From the NCBI GenBank assembly GCA_949425635.1, contig CASPWD010000004.1:123175-187174 (forward strand): 64,000 nt of DNA, in the 5' to 3' direction. A program made the position numbers and the translations under genes. The notes beneath the pieces were generated by a model, which worked only from the letters and a program-made list of their open reading frames with translations, ran no database searches and was not told the DNA's origin. This document shows positions 61,379 through 64,000 of this stretch, piece by piece. Position 1 is the stretch's first letter, and each line of letters begins with the position of its first letter. This DNA is from an uncultured Bacilli bacterium. GTDB taxonomy: Bacteria > Bacillota_I > Bacilli_A > RF39 > UBA660.

Positions 61379-63850
61379 TTGAAAAAAATTAAATTTAATA
61401 GAAAATATATAATAATTCTTATTATATTATTAGTGATTATTGTTTCATTATTTTTGACTTTTACTAAGACAACTGAAATCGTGGAATTAGAGAATGGAAC
61501 TCAAGTAGAGTTAAATAGTGAGTTGATATATTATTTAAATGTGAGTTATGATGGTGTTGATAGAGAATCATATGACTCTAGGATACAAAAAGATGGAGTG
61601 TCATCAAAATTATTTAGTGGAGATATTTATGTGGAGGATAGAATTCCAGATGGCCTTGTTTTTCAAAATTTCATTACGGTGGAAGATGGTACTGTTGGTG
61701 CAGTTAATAAAGTTACAGGAAAAGCCTGCTCTGGATCAGTAGTTAATGAAAGTGATCTTGGTGAGTATTATACAGTAAATATTAACGGATTACATTACTC
61801 TAAAACGACTCATACTGTTAGTTTTAGAGTAAGAGATTTACAAGCTGGCTGTCAGCTAACTATAGGAATTGTTACAAAAACACCATCTAAGGTAGATGAT
61901 TTGTCTACATCTCTAGTTGAAACTAGAAGAGACTTTTATAATTTTGCTAGTGCCAGAGAAGACAATTTCTTAAAGCAATCTAATACAGTTCATGCTTTTA
62001 TTCAGAATACTCTTCCAAATTTATATAATGTTACTTATGAATATGAAGGAACAATACCAAGCAATGCTCCTAAATTACCAGACGTTTCTTCATATGCTGC
62101 TAATGCTTCAGTTGGTCTAGCTCCACATCCTTATTTAGAAGGATATGAGTTTAGTGGTTGGAAAGTAAAAAGAGAATCAGGAACATCTGTAACTTCTACT
62201 AAGACATCTTTCATAATGCCTGCTTCAAATGTTAAAGTTGTTGGTAGTTTTACAAAAACGACTCCTCATAAAGTGACATATCAAGTAACAGGTATTCCCC
62301 AAGATGTTTATATGCCGCCTGAAGAGAAATCATATTATAAAAATAAAATAATAACATTAGATACGATGCAGTCAGGGGATATAGTTAATGGATATAGGTT
62401 CTTAGGTTGGAATTATACTAATATTATAGTTAGTGATAACAATGAGTTTACAATGCCTGATGAGGATGTTTTAATAACTGGTGAATTTGAGCAAGTTAAA
62501 TATAAAGTTATATATCAGTTTTATGATACAGGTTTACCACCTAATAGTGATGAGTTATTGCCAGATACAGAAGAATATATTCCAGGTGATAAAGTAACTT
62601 TAGAAAAGGTGAAAAATGAACCAGATGGATATAAATTTTCGGGATGGTACAAAGAAGATAACTTTGAAATGCCAAATGAAGATGTAATTATTTATGGTGA
62701 GTGGCAATTATGGAATGGGGATATTCATCCAAAAATAACAAAGGAAATTATATCAAAACAAGCCTATTATAAAAAAGGAGATATTGTCAAATATAAAATA
62801 GTTGTAAATAATCTTGATATGGATGTTGGAAATTTAATTAATGTTACAGTAAAAGAATTTAACGAAAAAGCAAGATTTATTGATGGCGAAGGATATATTG
62901 TAAGAACAGATCATTTGGTTTTAATTCCTGTTATTGAGTATGACAATCCTGTAACAATATATGCTGAATATGAGGTTACAGATGAAGTTGGAACAATTGA
63001 AAATATTGTTCAGATAATTGGTGGATCTTCAGTTAGTGGAGCAGAACTTGATCCAATTAAAGAGTATATTGCTAAAGCATCATTTGATATATGGCCAGAA
63101 TTAAAAATTAGTAAAAAAGTATCAAACGAAGATAGTAATGATAAAGCTTTTCAATTTCATATAACAAGTGATAAAGGTTATGATAGTTGGTTGAATTTAA
63201 CTAATAATGAAGAGCAAGTATTATATTTAGAACCAGATGATACTTATTACATTAAGGAAGTTGTACCTCAAGAGTACACATTAGAGAGTGTTACTGGAGA
63301 TATTAGTGGCAATGGTGAAAGTATTGAAATTAAGCTTGGCGAAAAATACTCTGCTGAATTTACTAATAAACATCATAGAAAAGGTTATTATCATTCTGAT
63401 GGAAGAGTTTCTAATGAAGTAAAAGAGATTATTGACGATAGACCTGATAATCCTGGAGGAGGTCCTTCTACTACTTCTTTAACAGTATTAAAAGTATGGA
63501 ATGATGAAGGATTTGAAAGCGAAAGACCAGCAAGTGTTAGTGTTCAGCTTTTTAGAGATGGTGAGGCCTATGGTTCTCCAATTACATTAAATGATGCTAA
63601 TAATTGGAGATATACATGGAAAGGCCTTAATTCTAGTTATACTTGGACAATTTATGAGGTAGATGTTCCTGATGGATATACAACATCTATTTCTCAAGAC
63701 GGGTCTACTGCTACTATAACGAATACTTATAATCCAAGTATTCTACAGCCACCATCCCCGTCTCCTGATCCTGATCCAAATCCAGATATTCCTGAAGAGC
63801 CAGATCCAAATCCTACACCTGCCGAACCTGATGATCCTACACCTCTTTGA
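61379..63850 (+). CDS. Surface protein with InlB-like repeats, DUF11-like and Cna-B domains, proline-rich tail
   Basis: An 823-residue protein starting at TTG 61379, 7 nt after AGAGGTG. N-terminal membrane helix about 10-30. Three InlB-like repeats lie between about 220 and 440 (EGYEFSGWKVKRES, NGYRFLGWNYT, DGYKFSGWYKED). A DUF11-type beta domain follows (about 450-560, KITKEIISKQAYYKKGDIVKYK), then a region similar to collagen-binding B modules (about 580-665), a classic Cna-B domain (about 705-780, SLTVLKVWNDEGFESERPAS ... YEVDVPDGYTTS), and a proline/aspartate-rich tail. It stops there with TGA; no sorting signal or helix follows. Second gene of the cluster, 34 nt after the VWA gene. Confidence 0.7.
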   Translation: MKKIKFNRKYIIILIILLVIIVSLFLTFTKTTEIVELENGTQVELNSELIYYLNVSYDGVDRESYDSRIQKDGVSSKLFSGDIYVEDRIPDGLVFQNFITVEDGTVGAVNKVTGKACSGSVVNESDLGEYYTVNINGLHYSKTTHTVSFRVRDLQAGCQLTIGIVTKTPSKVDDLSTSLVETRRDFYNFASAREDNFLKQSNTVHAFIQNTLPNLYNVTYEYEGTIPSNAPKLPDVSSYAANASVGLAPHPYLEGYEFSGWKVKRESGTSVTSTKTSFIMPASNVKVVGSFTKTTPHKVTYQVTGIPQDVYMPPEEKSYYKNKIITLDTMQSGDIVNGYRFLGWNYTNIIVSDNNEFTMPDEDVLITGEFEQVKYKVIYQFYDTGLPPNSDELLPDTEEYIPGDKVTLEKVKNEPDGYKFSGWYKEDNFEMPNEDVIIYGEWQLWNGDIHPKITKEIISKQAYYKKGDIVKYKIVVNNLDMDVGNLINVTVKEFNEKARFIDGEGYIVRTDHLVLIPVIEYDNPVTIYAEYEVTDEVGTIENIVQIIGGSSVSGAELDPIKEYIAKASFDIWPELKISKKVSNEDSNDKAFQFHITSDKGYDSWLNLTNNEEQVLYLEPDDTYYIKEVVPQEYTLESVTGDISGNGESIEIKLGEKYSAEFTNKHHRKGYYHSDGRVSNEVKEIIDDRPDNPGGGPSTTSLTVLKVWNDEGFESERPASVSVQLFRDGEAYGSPITLNDANNWRYTWKGLNSSYTWTIYEVDVPDGYTTSISQDGSTATITNTYNPSILQPPSPSPDPDPNPDIPEEPDPNPTPAEPDDPTPL

Positions 63851-63899
63851 TGTCAGATGGTAATGAATTAGTGTTACCTATAAAAGATAGGAGTAAGTT

Positions 63900-64000
63900 A
63901 TGAAAAACAAATTAAAAAATAAAAAATCTTTAATATTTATTCTTTCTCTTTCATTCATTCTTCTTATTGGTGTTACTTGGGCATTCTTTAGTAATAGTTA
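63900..64000 (+). CDS. SipW-type signal-peptide secreted protein, N-terminal fragment
   Basis: Only the first 33 codons are in the window. A basic start (MKNKLKNKKS) leads into a hydrophobic helix ending LLIGVTWAFFSNS. The G-V-T-x-A-F-F-x-x-S end is typical of TasA/CalY-like proteins whose signal peptides are cut by SipW-type peptidases, which often build matrix fibres or surface layers. AGGAG precedes the ATG. The rest runs off the window, so the mature protein is unknown. Confidence 0.55.
   Translation, partial: MKNKLKNKKSLIFILSLSFILLIGVTWAFFSNS

Noticed and set aside
1..64000. Mollicutes-type code with TGA as tryptophan
   Set aside because: Several well-recognised genes end in TGA and tryptophans are encoded by TGG throughout, so the standard bacterial code applies despite the low GC.
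1..64000. Insertion sequences, prophage or integrative element
   Set aside because: No transposase, integrase, phage structural gene or clear direct-repeat attachment site was recognised; the pilus region may be transferred, but its boundaries are not marked by such elements.

Overview
The window is very AT-rich, densely coded chromosome from a low-GC Gram-positive bacterium. It uses the standard bacterial code: TGA is a real stop, for example at 10179-10181, 52593-52595 and 63848-63850. Gene content is Bacillota/Bacilli-like: EzrA, DnaD, CotE, YmfF/YmfH, RbgA, KhpA, LTA synthase-like, class B sortases. The style (small genes, taATG overlaps, large InlB-repeat surface proteins, very low GC) resembles uncultured Bacilli/Mycoplasmatota-related gut lineages. 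That placement is inference from composition and gene families, not a measured phylogeny. No phage, transposase or CRISPR array was seen.

Layout. 1-9 kb: Nudix fragment, CmpB-like membrane protein, SWIM zinc-finger protein, an ABC exporter operon, a CrtI-like flavoprotein coupled to a 2Fe-2S reductase, and an AI-2E family permease. 9-20 kb: MutT/transglutaminase-like/ASCH operon, Ppx/GppA-like protein, a run of four HD phosphohydrolase domains in three genes, a membrane-anchored propeller-like protein, the YmfF/YmfH pair, and rpsD with a structured leader. 20.5-20.9 kb: a gene-poor patch holding a candidate type I toxin-antitoxin locus (29-residue membrane peptide with a convergent antisense RNA). 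21-30 kb: ezrA, a class B sortase with a very long cytoplasmic N-terminus, a zinc-ribbon membrane protein, rplS, cca-dnaD-nth and a HIT protein. 30-39 kb: a cadherin-like surface protein, an RSH protein whose synthetase site looks dead, a CotE spore-coat homologue, rpsP-khpA, and two secreted repeat proteins. 39-45 kb: uppS-cdsA-rseP, a putative zinc peptidase, a GNAT enzyme, tRNA-Met, a Ca2+/cation antiporter and signal peptidase I.

46-51 kb is the most striking region. It holds a Spy0128/FctA-like isopeptide pilin, a signal-peptidase homologue lacking both catalytic residues (as in streptococcal SipA), and two convergent class B sortases. This is the gene set of a streptococcal FCT-type pilus island in compact form. 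One sortase ends in a segment that copies the spacing of the pilin sorting signal. The two sortase genes overlap inside a single palindromic terminator. 51-58 kb returns to housekeeping (rbgA, rnhB, LTA synthase-like, topA). 58-64 kb is a second surface cluster: a lipoprotein, a VWA adhesin, a Cna-B protein with a proline-rich tail, and the start of a SipW-type secreted protein.

Transcription signals are easy to read. Many genes have TATAAT boxes preceded by TGn (extended -10), or a -35/-10 pair with exactly 17 nt spacing, and most operons end in clear hairpin-plus-T-run terminators, several shared by convergent genes.
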